From the NCBI GenBank assembly GCA_964469525.1, contig CAYXYU010000002.1, forward strand, positions 186,001 through 250,000: DNA of 64,000 nt, written 5' to 3'. Every line of letters begins with the position of its first letter. Positions within the stretch are counted from its first letter, which is position 1. Below the pieces are notes generated by a model, which worked only from the letters and a program-made list of their open reading frames with translations, had not been told where the DNA came from and made no database searches. The translations under genes and the position numbers were made by a program. This document shows, in pieces, positions 51,512 to 59,301 of the stretch. This DNA comes from JABDCD01 sp964469525. GTDB taxonomy: Bacteria; Pseudomonadota; Alphaproteobacteria; Rickettsiales; SXRF01.

Positions 51512-52711
51512 CTATTTTCCTTTGCGAGCCGTGTCGAGATAGTCAGCCCACCACTGCATCATCTTGGCCCGTTCGGGGAGGTACTGCGCATAGTTGTAGG
51601 CAGCGCGCACCTGGTCGCGTTCGCAGTGGGCCAGTTGCCGTTCGATCACGTCGGCGTTGAAGCCGTTTTCATTCAGGATCGTTGAGGCTGTGGAGCGGAA
51701 GCCGTGGCCCACGGTCTTTCCCTTGTAGCCCATGACTTCAATCGCACGCAGGAATGTGTTCTCGCTGAGAGGATGGCGCGGATTGTTCTGGCTTGGGAAG
51801 ATATAGCCAGCATAGCTGTCGCCGGTGATCTTCTGCGTCTCCTTGAGGATTTTAAGACTCTGTTTGGAGAGCGGGACGATATGCGGTTCCTTCACCTTCA
51901 TGCGCTCAGCAGGGATTTTCCACTGTTTCTTTTCCCAGTCGATTTCTTCCCATTTGCCTTTACGGATCTCGCCGCTACGCAGGAAGGTGAGGATCAGCAA
52001 CTGGAACGCCAGCCTGGTGATCGGCTTGCCGCGATATTCTGCTTCGTACTGGTCGAGTTTCCTTAGGAAGTCGGGCAACTCCTTTTCCTTGAGGGAAGGA
52101 TGGTTTTTGCTTTTGACCGGCTTGAGCGCGCCTCTGAGATCGGCAGTGATGTCGCGCTCGGCACGGCCGGTGGCAACTGCGTAACGGAATATCTGGCCGC
52201 AGGTTTGCATGATCCGGTGGGTAAGGTCGTAGGCTTCCTTGTTTTCGACTTTGCGGAGGGCAGCCAGCAGCTCAGGGGCTGTTACCACCTTGACAGGGTG
52301 GGAACCTATGTACGGAAAAACGTACACTTCCAGCCGCTTCAGAATGTTTCCACCGTGTTTGGTCTTCCACGTGTGGAGTTTTTGCTGGTGCCACTCACGG
52401 GCAATGTTTTCAAAGGTGTTCTCGTATTCGGCCTGCTGGACCAGCTTAGCCTGCTGCTTGATGAACGAGGGATCCTGGCCGTTATCGAGCAGCTTCTTGG
52501 CTTCTTCACGTCGTTCCCTGGCCTCTACCAGGCTGACGCGGGGATAAACCCCCAGCGCCAGGAGCTTCTCTTTGCCGTGGAAGCGGTATTTCAGCTTCCA
52601 GTAACGGCCGCCGGTCGGCTTGATGAGGAGATAAAGACCCCCACCATCAAAGAGCTTCTGGCTTTTGCTGGCAGGCTTGGTTTTCTTGCAGGCGGTATCG
52701 GTAAGTTTCAT
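51512..52711 (-). CDS. int: P4-type tyrosine integrase
   Basis: The 399-residue recombinase has the N-terminal arm-binding domain (FDGGGLYLLIKPTGGRYWKL and LGVYPRVSLVEARERR), a core-binding domain and the catalytic set. The latter is Arg245 (LTFLRSGEIRKGKW), His336-x-x-Arg339 (VGHGFRSTAS), His362 and a tyrosine at 372/374. Its start faces the 3' end of tRNA-Glu(TTC), which it uses as its attachment site. The gene appears intact, so the element may still excise. Confidence 0.95.
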   Translation of the reverse strand: MKLTDTACKKTKPASKSQKLFDGGGLYLLIKPTGGRYWKLKYRFHGKEKLLALGVYPRVSLVEARERREEAKKLLDNGQDPSFIKQQAKLVQQAEYENTFENIAREWHQQKLHTWKTKHGGNILKRLEVYVFPYIGSHPVKVVTAPELLAALRKVENKEAYDLTHRIMQTCGQIFRYAVATGRAERDITADLRGALKPVKSKNHPSLKEKELPDFLRKLDQYEAEYRGKPITRLAFQLLILTFLRSGEIRKGKWEEIDWEKKQWKIPAERMKVKEPHIVPLSKQSLKILKETQKITGDSYAGYIFPSQNNPRHPLSENTFLRAIEVMGYKGKTVGHGFRSTASTILNENGFNADVIERQLAHCERDQVRAAYNYAQYLPERAKMMQWWADYLDTARKGK

Positions 52712-52721
52712 GGCTAAAAAA

Positions 52722-52763
52722 GAACCCCCATCTTTAAAACCGAACCCCCAGAAAGAACCCCCA
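52722..52763. repeat. Three GAACCCCCA repeats, candidate integrase arm sites
   Basis: GAACCCCCA occurs at 52722-52730, 52742-52750 and 52755-52763, between the integrase start and the tRNA. The same motif occurs at the opposite end of the island (32264). The spacing and both-ends placement fit arm-type sites. Confidence 0.55.
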
Positions 52764-52877
52764 CATTATTCGGATTGGGTCGGAGTGCATCGGTATGGAT
52801 AGGGCTATTTTATAGCCTGTACTGCTTGAAAAGTCTAGTGTTTTTGGAGTGCATCGATACGCATCGGCCCGAAGGCT

Positions 52878-52952
52878 TGGCGACCCCTACGGGAATCGAA
52901 CCCGTGTTCCCACCGTGAAAGGGTGGTGTCCTAACCGCTAGACGAAGGGGTC
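52878..52952 (-). tRNA. tRNA-Glu (anticodon TTC), island attachment site
   Basis: Minus strand: the acceptor GACCCCT pairs with AGGGGTC, the anticodon stem CCACC/GGTGG encloses CTTTCAC (anticodon TTC), and the T arm has GGTTCGATTCC. The discriminator is G and CCA is encoded. Its 3' end forms the right attachment core of the island. Confidence 0.95.
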
Positions 52953-53160
52953 AGCGATGCCGGGTACGGTAATCGGCCGGCGGGCTGCAAAAAGAAGCGT
53001 ACTATCGGCAGGTGAGCCCGCTTAGTCAATAAAAAACTGATTGATTCTCGTGCGGTGGTCGTAAATGCAGACTTATTGCGCGCGTCATGAATCAATGCTT
53101 GATTTCGTGGCCCAAAACCTTAACAATTCTCCTTATACTCCGAAAGTATCGCAGGATTCC

Positions 53161-53718
53161 ATGCTGGCCATGCAATATTCCATTCTTTTGCCCGTGGGGT
53201 ACGATCCGGCCCTGATCCGGGCCCGCGTCGAGGCGCGCAAATCCCTGTTCGACGCCCATGGGGGGCTTGTGCATAAATCCTTTCTCTATAACGAGCAGGA
53301 CCATCTGTACGCGCCGTTTTATGTGTGGAAGGATCTGGAGCAGGCGCAGAATTTCCTGCTCGATGATTTATTCCACGGCGTGGTTGAAACTTTCAGCCGC
53401 TGCCGCGTGCGTAGCTGGTGGGTCGTCAATATGGCCTACGGCAACCGCAAGACCACGCCCGCTTTTGCCCGGCGCGAGGTCGATGTTATCCCGTCCGAGG
53501 CCAGGCTCGACACATTCGTGCAGTACGAAAAGAACTTACAGGCAGAGACGCTGAACGATCCCAACCTTTATATGCATGTCGCCGCGTTCGATGCCGACCG
53601 CTGGGAAATCCTGAGGTTTTCCCTATGGAAAGATAAGGCCAGCGCCGCCAAGCCCGCCAGCGACTCCTACTTGGAATACGAGGTGCTGCATGTGTCCGAG
53701 CCGATTAGCTTTTCTTAA
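53161..53718 (+). CDS. DUF4865-like protein
   Basis: From ATG 53161 (alternative 53170) the protein has about 185 residues, starting MLAMQYSILLPVGYDPALIR. It has LVHKSFLYNEQDHLYAPFYV and ETFSRCRVRSWWVVN, a pattern I associate with DUF4865, a ferredoxin-like small-molecule oxygenase fold often near quinone or efflux genes. No catalytic residue is known to me. The frame remains open upstream to 53065, but those residues do not look conserved. Confidence 0.6.
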   Translation: MLAMQYSILLPVGYDPALIRARVEARKSLFDAHGGLVHKSFLYNEQDHLYAPFYVWKDLEQAQNFLLDDLFHGVVETFSRCRVRSWWVVNMAYGNRKTTPAFARREVDVIPSEARLDTFVQYEKNLQAETLNDPNLYMHVAAFDADRWEILRFSLWKDKASAAKPASDSYLEYEVLHVSEPISFS

Positions 53719-53752
53719 GCCTGAACGAGTTAGAAAAACTACCGTTCCGATT

Positions 53753-53785
53753 CCCCGCCTTCGCGGGGATAAACTCCGGCCGGAG
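53753..53785. repeat. Palindromic repeat pair between convergent genes
   Basis: CCCCGC/GCGGGG (53753-53768) is followed by the perfect palindrome CTCCGGCCGGAG (53774-53785). It lies between two converging genes and may serve as a two-way terminator, though no T-run follows. Confidence 0.65.
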
Positions 53786-53831
53786 CCTCATGCCACGAAC
53801 GGCGCAGTAACTGGATCCCGGCTTTACTGAA

Positions 53832-54332
53832 TTAATACCCGCTACTGCTGCGCGGACGGCGCCCCGGTGCGATCGTATCCCCGCCCGCCTTGTTGAAGCG
53901 GCCGATATTTCCCAGTACTTGCTCGACGAAGCCCAGCGTATGGCCTTCGGTGGGAGTAATGCGCTTGGCCAGCTTGACGTCCTTGCCGTCGCCTTCGTCG
54001 AAATACTCCACGCTGCGAACAACACCCGCCTTGTCAAAGGCAATGCACACCACCTCCCGGTCCACCACGTCAGGCTTCAGGAAGGCAGTGGCTTCCTTGC
54101 GGTCAGTGATGTAGTACCAGGTTTCCTCGCCGAAGCTGGATTGTGAAGAGGGTGAGCCGAGCTTGTGAAGCACCTCTTCACGCAGGGTTTGCCCTACGAT
54201 TATCTGCTCCTTGATCTTTCCTGTTTTGACATAGCCACCGTTATTGACCTTGGGCGCGCAGCCGGCAGAAAATGCCGCCAGACCAGCCAGCAGCAGAAGG
54301 GAGGGCAATCTAAGTATAGGAAATTGTTTCAT
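53832..54332 (-). CDS. bamE: Outer membrane assembly lipoprotein BamE
   Basis: The 166-residue precursor has a lipoprotein signal ending FSAGC (Cys25). The SmpA/OmlA domain follows: KIKEQIIVGQTLREEVLHKL, GSPSSQSSFGEETWYYITD and FDKAGVVRSVEYFDEGDGKD. BamE is an accessory of the beta-barrel assembly machine in the outer membrane. The tail (RRPRSSSGY) is basic and disordered. It is divergent from murA, with 161 bases between. Confidence 0.9.
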   Translation of the reverse strand: MKQFPILRLPSLLLLAGLAAFSAGCAPKVNNGGYVKTGKIKEQIIVGQTLREEVLHKLGSPSSQSSFGEETWYYITDRKEATAFLKPDVVDREVVCIAFDKAGVVRSVEYFDEGDGKDVKLAKRITPTEGHTLGFVEQVLGNIGRFNKAGGDTIAPGRRPRSSSGY

Positions 54333-54493
54333 AAAAATTATTTTCCGCCTTACGCATTAGCCGTAGGTTAGCGCATAACGCCGGGAAAGGCAAACTGCTA
54401 CAAAAAAGCTTATTTCCCTTTAATTTTTGCGCAATTAACGTTAGAAAGGAGCGCTGTTATTCAACCGGCTGCGGACGGTAAGGGGATTGATGA

Positions 54494-55810
54494 ATGGATA
54501 AAATTCGCATTACGGGCGGTGTGCCGCTTAAGGGAAGCATCGTCATCAGTGGCGCCAAGAACGCCGCGCTGCCGCTGATGACGGCATCGCTCCTCACGGG
54601 GAATAAACTGACACTCTCCAACGTGCCGTACCTGGCAGATATCGTGACCATGGCGAAGCTGCTGGCGCAGCATGGCGTCTCGCTGTCGATGAACGGCGAG
54701 GGCGGGGAAGGGTTCAGCAGCGGACGTGTACTGATGCTCGACGCTTCCGGCGTGGATAATTTTACAGCGCCGTACGATCTGGTGCGCACCATGCGCGCTT
54801 CGGTGCTGGTGCTGGGGCCGCTGCTGGCGCGCTTCGGCGAAGCGAAAGTGTCGCTGCCGGGCGGCTGCGCCATCGGCACCCGTCCAATCGACATGCACTT
54901 AAAGGCGCTCGAGGAGATGGGCGCAGCGATCGAGCTGAAAGACGGTTATATCCATGCGCAGGTCCAGGGGCGGCTGAAGGGGACTGCCATCCATTTCGAC
55001 AAGGTGTCGGTCGGTGCTACGGAGAATATCCTGATGGCAGCCTGCCTGGCAGAAGGCGAGACTGTCATTACTAACGCCGCCCGCGAACCGGAAGTCGCCG
55101 ATCTTGCCCAATGCCTGCAGAAAATGGGCGCGCGTATCGAAGGTATCGGCACCGACGAGTTGCGCATCGAGGGCGTGGCGCGTCTGCAGGGCTGCGAGCA
55201 CAGTGTCGTTGCCGACCGTATCGAGGCCGGGACATTTGCCGCCGCCGCCGCCATTACCGGCGGTGATGTCGAACTGATCGGCGCGCGTGCCGAGCTGATG
55301 CAGGCGGTGATCGAGAAGCTGCAGGCGGCAGGCATCGAAATCAGCGAAACGCCGCGCGGTCTGCGGGTGAAAGGCCCGGAGGGGCGAATTCAGGGTATCG
55401 ACGTGCTGACACAGCCTTATCCCGGTTTCCCGACCGACATGCAGGCGCAGTTGATGGCTCTTTTATCAGTGGCTGACGGCGCATCGATGGTCACCGAGAC
55501 CATTTTTGAAAATCGCTTCATGCATGTGCCGGAACTGTCGCGCATGGGCGCCAACGTCGTTGTGCACGGCGCATCGGCAATGATCCGCGGTGTACCGGAG
55601 ATAACCGGGGCCGAGGTGATGGCGACCGATCTCCGCGCTTCCGTCTGCCTGGTTATCGCGGCACTGGCAGCCAAGGGGGAAACCATTATCCACCGTGTCT
55701 ATCACCTTGACCGCGGCTACGAGCGGCTGGAAGAAAAGCTGGCTGGGTGCGGTGCCCGTATCGAGCGTCTCGGTGGCGGCCCGAAAGCCCGGCTGATTGA
55801 GGCAGCGTAA
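54494..55810 (+). CDS. murA: UDP-N-acetylglucosamine 1-carboxyvinyltransferase
   Basis: The 438-residue protein has the catalytic KNAALP lysine (Lys22), the fosfomycin-target cysteine in LPGGCAIGTRP (Cys125), and the domain-II repeats with FPTDMQAQLMALL. MurA transfers enolpyruvate to UDP-GlcNAc, the first committed step of peptidoglycan synthesis. AAGGGG precedes the ATG. It opens a four-gene operon; its stop shares a base with hisG. Confidence 0.97.
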   Translation: MDKIRITGGVPLKGSIVISGAKNAALPLMTASLLTGNKLTLSNVPYLADIVTMAKLLAQHGVSLSMNGEGGEGFSSGRVLMLDASGVDNFTAPYDLVRTMRASVLVLGPLLARFGEAKVSLPGGCAIGTRPIDMHLKALEEMGAAIELKDGYIHAQVQGRLKGTAIHFDKVSVGATENILMAACLAEGETVITNAAREPEVADLAQCLQKMGARIEGIGTDELRIEGVARLQGCEHSVVADRIEAGTFAAAAAITGGDVELIGARAELMQAVIEKLQAAGIEISETPRGLRVKGPEGRIQGIDVLTQPYPGFPTDMQAQLMALLSVADGASMVTETIFENRFMHVPELSRMGANVVVHGASAMIRGVPEITGAEVMATDLRASVCLVIAALAAKGETIIHRVYHLDRGYERLEEKLAGCGARIERLGGGPKARLIEAA

Positions 55811-56460
55811 TGGCTCCCTCAGGCTTGGTCATCGCCATTCCCAAGGGACGTATCCAGCAGGAGCTGGCACCGCTTCTGCATAAGGTCGGCATCATTCCTG
55901 AACCGGCGTTTTTTGACGAGGACGAGCGCCAGCTGCAGTTTGCCTGCAAGAATTCGAATATCACGCTGATCCGCGTGCGCAGCTTCGACGTCGCAACTTT
56001 TGTCGCCTTCGGCGCGGCACAGCTTGGCATTGCCGGATCGGACGTGCTGATGGAGTTCGATTACCCCGACCTCTATGCGCCGCTAGATCTGGGCATCGGC
56101 AAATGTCGTCTGTGTATGGCGGGACCGGAAAACGCTCGTGCTGACTTCGAGCGCTTGAGCCATGTGCGCATCGCCACCAAATATCCGGGCGTTACTCGCC
56201 GGTATTTTGCCGAACGGGGCATCCAGGCCGAATGCATCAAGTTGAGCGGCGCGATGGAGTTGGCGCCCCGCCTGGAGCTGGCGCCTTATATCGTCGATCT
56301 GGTGAGCAGCGGACGCACGCTGAAAGCCAACGGTCTGCGCGAGATCGATACGATTGCCGGCGTGTCATCCCGTCTGATTGTCAACCGCGCTGCTTTCAAG
56401 ACGCGCCCCGAGATGGGTGGGTTAATCGACAGGTTCCGCGGAGCCATTAATGGTGCTTAG
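55810..56460 (+). CDS. hisG: ATP phosphoribosyltransferase, short form
   Basis: The 216-residue protein starts LVIAIPKGRIQQELAPLL and has FDVATFVAFGAAQLGIAGSD and the PRPP-loop EIVDLVSSG-like YIVDLVSSGRTLKANGL. The length marks the short HisG form, which lacks the regulatory ACT-like domain and needs HisZ as partner; hisZ is not in the window. It catalyses the first step of histidine synthesis. It overlaps hisD by 11 bases. Confidence 0.95.
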   Translation: MAPSGLVIAIPKGRIQQELAPLLHKVGIIPEPAFFDEDERQLQFACKNSNITLIRVRSFDVATFVAFGAAQLGIAGSDVLMEFDYPDLYAPLDLGIGKCRLCMAGPENARADFERLSHVRIATKYPGVTRRYFAERGIQAECIKLSGAMELAPRLELAPYIVDLVSSGRTLKANGLREIDTIAGVSSRLIVNRAAFKTRPEMGGLIDRFRGAINGA

Positions 56461-57769
56461 GCTCGACACACGGAAGAGAGATTTTCCCGCTGCCTTCGCG
56501 CGATTTCTGAAGCTGCGCGCCGAGGCGTCCGCGCAGATCGGGCCAGACGTTGCAAAAATCATTGCCAGGGTACACAGGGAAGGGGATAAGGCGTTGCTCG
56601 CCTATACCAAACGGTTCGACTCCTTCGATGCCACGGTAAAGACCCTCCGGGTTAGCACTTCCGAAATTCAGGCGGCAGTACGCATATGCCGACCGGAGCT
56701 GATGAAGGCGCTGAAAGTGGCGGCGACACGCATCCGCGATTACAGCCGCAAGCAGCTGCCGAAGGACCTGGATTATACCGATGCGGAAGGCGTGCGCCTC
56801 GGGCACCGCTGGAATGCCATCGATGCGGTGGGAATTTATGTCCCAGGCGGGCAGGCGGCCTATTCCAGCTCAGTGCTGATGAATGCCGTGCCGGCGCGCG
56901 TGGCGGGCGTCAAGCGAATCGCCATGGCGGTGCCGGCGCCGAAGGGCAAGCTCAACCCGGCGATTCTGGCGGCAGCACAGGTAGCGGGCATCGACGAGAT
57001 CTATAAGATCGGCGGCGCGCAGGCGGTTGCCGCGCTGGCTTATGGCACGCAGACTATCAAGCCGGTCGATAAGATCGTTGGTCCCGGCAATGCCTGGGTT
57101 GCCGAGGCCAAGCGGCAGGTGTTCGGGCAAGTCGGTATTGACATGGTCGCCGGTCCTTCGGAAATACTGGTGATTGCCGATAATAAAAACGATCCAGCCT
57201 GGATCGCCGCCGACCTGCTGTCGCAGGCCGAGCATGATGCGCAATCGCAGTCGATCCTCATCACGGATGACGCCCGATTTGCCGATGCGGTAGAGGGGCA
57301 GGCGTCGCAGTATCTGAGCACGCTGCCGCGCCGCGAAATTGCCGGCGAGTCGTGGAAAAAATACGGCGTCGTGATCCTGGCGCGCGATTGGGAGGAGGCA
57401 TGTACGCTGGCCAACGACATCGCACCCGAGCATCTCGAGCTGGCGGTGGAGAAGCCGGAAGCGCTGCTGCCGCTGATCCGCCACGCCGGGGCGATTTTTC
57501 TGGGCCGCCATACGCCCGAGGCGATTGGCGACTATATGGCGGGGCCGTCGCATGTGCTGCCTACTTCCCGCAACAGCCGCTTCTCCTCCGGCCTGTCGGT
57601 GTTCGATTTCCTGAAGCGCACCTCGCTGATCGGCTGCACGCCGCCGTCGCTGGCCAAACTGGGGCCGCATGCCGAAGTGCTGGCCGCCGCCGAAGGGCTG
57701 GACGCGCACGCGCTCTCAGTCTCCGTCCGCCGCTCATCCTCCTTCGCCAAGGCTTCGGAGGACGGGTGA
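56450..57769 (+). CDS. hisD: Histidinol dehydrogenase
   Basis: The 439-residue enzyme shows VGIYVPGGQAAYSSSVLMN, KIVGPGNAWVAEAKRQVFG, DMVAGPSEILVIAD, the zinc and catalytic region LSQAEHDAQS, and HTPEAIGDYMAGPSHVLPT. It oxidises histidinol to histidine in two NAD+ steps. The final dozen residues (SSSFAKASEDG) are encoded by a palindromic repeat at 57737-57762 and go beyond the usual C-terminus. The stop overlaps the GTG start of UPF0262. Confidence 0.97.
   Translation: MVLRLDTRKRDFPAAFARFLKLRAEASAQIGPDVAKIIARVHREGDKALLAYTKRFDSFDATVKTLRVSTSEIQAAVRICRPELMKALKVAATRIRDYSRKQLPKDLDYTDAEGVRLGHRWNAIDAVGIYVPGGQAAYSSSVLMNAVPARVAGVKRIAMAVPAPKGKLNPAILAAAQVAGIDEIYKIGGAQAVAALAYGTQTIKPVDKIVGPGNAWVAEAKRQVFGQVGIDMVAGPSEILVIADNKNDPAWIAADLLSQAEHDAQSQSILITDDARFADAVEGQASQYLSTLPRREIAGESWKKYGVVILARDWEEACTLANDIAPEHLELAVEKPEALLPLIRHAGAIFLGRHTPEAIGDYMAGPSHVLPTSRNSRFSSGLSVFDFLKRTSLIGCTPPSLAKLGPHAEVLAAAEGLDAHALSVSVRRSSSFAKASEDG
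57737..57762. repeat. Palindromic repeat forming the hisD 3' end
   Basis: TCCTCC and GGAGGA enclose CTTCGCCAAGGCTTC-like inner arms. Read in frame it gives FAKASED, a sequence typical of repeat-derived tails. It also lies just upstream of the UPF0262 start. Confidence 0.7.
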
Positions 57770-58233
57770 CCAACCGCATCGTCAAATTCTTGCTCGATGA
57801 GGGCAGTATCAAAAAGCGTTCCATGGAGGCCGAGCACGAAAAAACCGTCGCCATCACCGATCTGCTGCATGAAAACAGCTTTCAGCCGCTCTGCATGCAG
57901 GGCGGGCCGTACGAGGTGGTACTGGGCGTTTCCGAGGGAAGGCTGGTATTCGACATTACATCCCAGACCGGGGAGCAGGCGAAGGCGGCCCTTGCCATCA
58001 AGCCGATGCGCGGGATCATCCGCGATTATTTCCTGATCTGCGAGAGCTATTACGAGGCGTTGAAAGCCCGGGCCGCCACTCCCGGCAGGATCGAGGCCAT
58101 CGATATGGGACGGCGCGGCGTCCATAACGAGGGCTCGGAGGAGCTGATGAAGCTGCTGAAAGGGCGGATTCAGGTCGATTTCCCTACCGCCCGGCGGCTG
58201 TTTACGCTCATTTGCGTGTTGCATATCAAATAG
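57766..58233 (+). CDS. UPF0262 family protein
   Basis: From GTG 57766 (overlapping the hisD TGA) the product has 155 residues and matches the alphaproteobacterial UPF0262 family: NRIVKFLLDEGSIKKRS, EHEKTVAITDLLHENSF, IKPMRGIIRDYFLICESYY and FPTARRLFTLICVLHI. The function is unknown, but the gene is regularly found after hisD in Alphaproteobacteria, which supports the taxonomic placement. ATG 57823 would remove conserved residues. Confidence 0.9.
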   Translation: MTNRIVKFLLDEGSIKKRSMEAEHEKTVAITDLLHENSFQPLCMQGGPYEVVLGVSEGRLVFDITSQTGEQAKAALAIKPMRGIIRDYFLICESYYEALKARAATPGRIEAIDMGRRGVHNEGSEELMKLLKGRIQVDFPTARRLFTLICVLHIK

Positions 58234-58345
58234 GTGTTAGCTTTTAGGTGTTAGGTTTTAGCAATTAATATATTGGCCTTTTATGATTTTATGTTAGAAC
58301 CTCAATACCTAAAACCTAATACCTAATACCTGAAAGCTAAAACCT
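58231..58345. repeat. Long AT-rich inverted repeat between UPF0262 and infA
   Basis: The left arm 58231-58261 (units of TAGGT/TTAG) and right arm about 58310-58345 (CTAAAACCTAATACCTAATA and more) are complementary over some 30 bases with mismatches, around a 48-base AT-rich loop. Each arm is itself built from tandem 7-8 base units. It occupies almost the whole spacer. Confidence 0.8.
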
Positions 58346-58352
58346 GGACCCT

Positions 58353-58571
58353 ATGGCTAAAGAAGAACTGCTCGAATTCCCCGGCGTCGTCACCGAACTG
58401 CTCCCGAACGCCATGTTCCGCGTCACGCTGGAAAACGGCCACGTCGTCATCGCCCACACGTCCGGCCGCATGCGCAAGAACCGCATTCGTGTGCTGGCCG
58501 GCGACAAGGTGATCGTCGAAATGACACCCTATGACCTCACCAAGGGGCGGATCAAGTTCAGAGAGAAATGA
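58353..58571 (+). CDS. infA: Translation initiation factor IF-1
   Basis: The 72-residue protein matches IF-1 along its full length: LEFPGVVTELLPNAMFRVTL, NGHVVIAHTSGRMRKNRIRV, GDKVIVEMTPYDLTKGRI. It is an OB-fold protein that binds the A site of the 30S subunit. It precedes maf as in many alphaproteobacteria. The upstream spacer is filled by an inverted repeat, so its promoter may lie within or before it. Confidence 0.98.
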   Translation: MAKEELLEFPGVVTELLPNAMFRVTLENGHVVIAHTSGRMRKNRIRVLAGDKVIVEMTPYDLTKGRIKFREK

Positions 58572-58628
58572 CGGTAAGCCTTGGCAGCTTCGCTGCTTAG
58601 GCTCCCGTCATCCCCGCGCGGGCGGGGA
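58569..58628. repeat. Two adjacent palindromic repeats after infA
   Basis: TGACGG...CCGTCA around GCAGC-TTC-GCTGC, then ATCCCCGC-GCGG-GCGGGGAT (58609-58628). The first could terminate infA transcripts, though it lacks a T-run. Confidence 0.65.
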
Positions 58629-58652
58629 TCTGTTGCAACAAGACGGATAACC

Positions 58653-59300
58653 ATGAAGTCTCCGCTCATCCTCGCCTCTTCCTCGCCGCGCCGGTTGCAG
58701 TTACTGCAACAGGTCGGGCATCCGCCTGATGAAGTCATTCCCGCCGGCATCGATGAAACCCCTTTAAAAAACGAAAAGCCGGCCGATTACGTGCTGCGTC
58801 TCGCGCAGGCCAAGGCCGGGGCCGTTGCCGCAAACCATCCCGGTGTCATCGTGCTGGCCGCCGATACCGCCGTTGCCTGCGGGCGGCGCATCCTGCCCAA
58901 GGCGGAGGATGAACAGGCGGCCCGCCGCTGTCTGGAGTTGCTGTCGGGACGCCGCCATCGCGTGCATACGGCGGTGTGCGTGAAGGCCCGCGAGCAAAGC
59001 CAGTACAGGCTGGTGACGACCCAGGTGCGTTTTGCCCGCCTTACCAGGTCGATGATCGACGATTATATCCAGAGCGGCGAATGGCGCGGCAAGGCGGGCG
59101 GCTATGCCATTCAGGGCCGCGCCGAGGCGTTCATTCCCTGGATCAACGGCTCCTATTCCAACGTGGTCGGCCTGCCGTTGGCGGAAACCTGCGCCCTCCT
59201 TAAAACAGCGGATTTGGATTGCGCGACGCGGTCAGCAGACCGCGCAGCCTTGAGCCCTGCTTCATGCGAGCGCCAGCAGGCGCGCAGCGGAGGCATTTAA
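58653..59300 (+). CDS. maf: Maf-family nucleoside triphosphate pyrophosphatase
   Basis: From ATG 58653 the protein has 215 residues. It shows ILASSSPRRLQLLQQVG, VIVLAADTAVACG, GRRHRVHTAVCV and GGYAIQGRAEAFI, the Maf/HAM1-like signature of enzymes that hydrolyse non-canonical or pyrimidine NTPs. The usual end is near LLK at about residue 188. A 28-residue tail follows, encoded by two small hairpins with AGCA loops (59228-59243 and 59270-59283). The comM start follows one base after its stop. Confidence 0.93.
   Translation: MKSPLILASSSPRRLQLLQQVGHPPDEVIPAGIDETPLKNEKPADYVLRLAQAKAGAVAANHPGVIVLAADTAVACGRRILPKAEDEQAARRCLELLSGRRHRVHTAVCVKAREQSQYRLVTTQVRFARLTRSMIDDYIQSGEWRGKAGGYAIQGRAEAFIPWINGSYSNVVGLPLAETCALLKTADLDCATRSADRAALSPASCERQQARSGGI
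59228..59283. repeat. Twin AGCA-loop hairpins encoding the Maf tail
   Basis: GCGGTC-AGCA-GACCGC and GCGCC-AGCA-GGCGC are each followed by a similar GCAGC sequence. They lie within the 3' end of maf and are translated. Confidence 0.6.
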
Positions 59301-59301
59301 T

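Larger units (their letters stand above)
32187..52902. mobile_element. P4-like integrative element in tRNA-Glu(TTC) carrying defence cargo
   Basis: The segment is bounded by a 24-25 base direct repeat of the tRNA-Glu 3' end (32187-32210 and 52878-52902), with a P4-type integrase beside the intact tRNA. Inside are AlpA, a primase zinc-binding-like protein, a P4-type primase-helicase, a C4-like RNA, a type I restriction-modification operon, a protease and a six-gene operon. Composition is clearly more AT-rich than both flanks. There are no capsid, terminase or conjugation genes, so it fits a satellite or integrative mobilisable island of about 20.7 kb, not a prophage. Confidence 0.85.

Noticed and set aside
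32187..52902. Complete prophage or conjugative element
   Set aside because: No capsid, portal, terminase, tail, relaxase or type IV secretion genes are visible; only integration and replication genes of P4 type.
53753..53785. CRISPR array
   Set aside because: Repeats here and at 58569-58628 or 60836-60989 are palindromes of differing sequence without regular spacers; no cas genes occur in the window.
56870..57709. Open frame of 279 codons on the minus strand
   Set aside because: It is the reverse of hisD; rich in Arg, Gln and His as expected of a shadow of GC-rich coding sequence.
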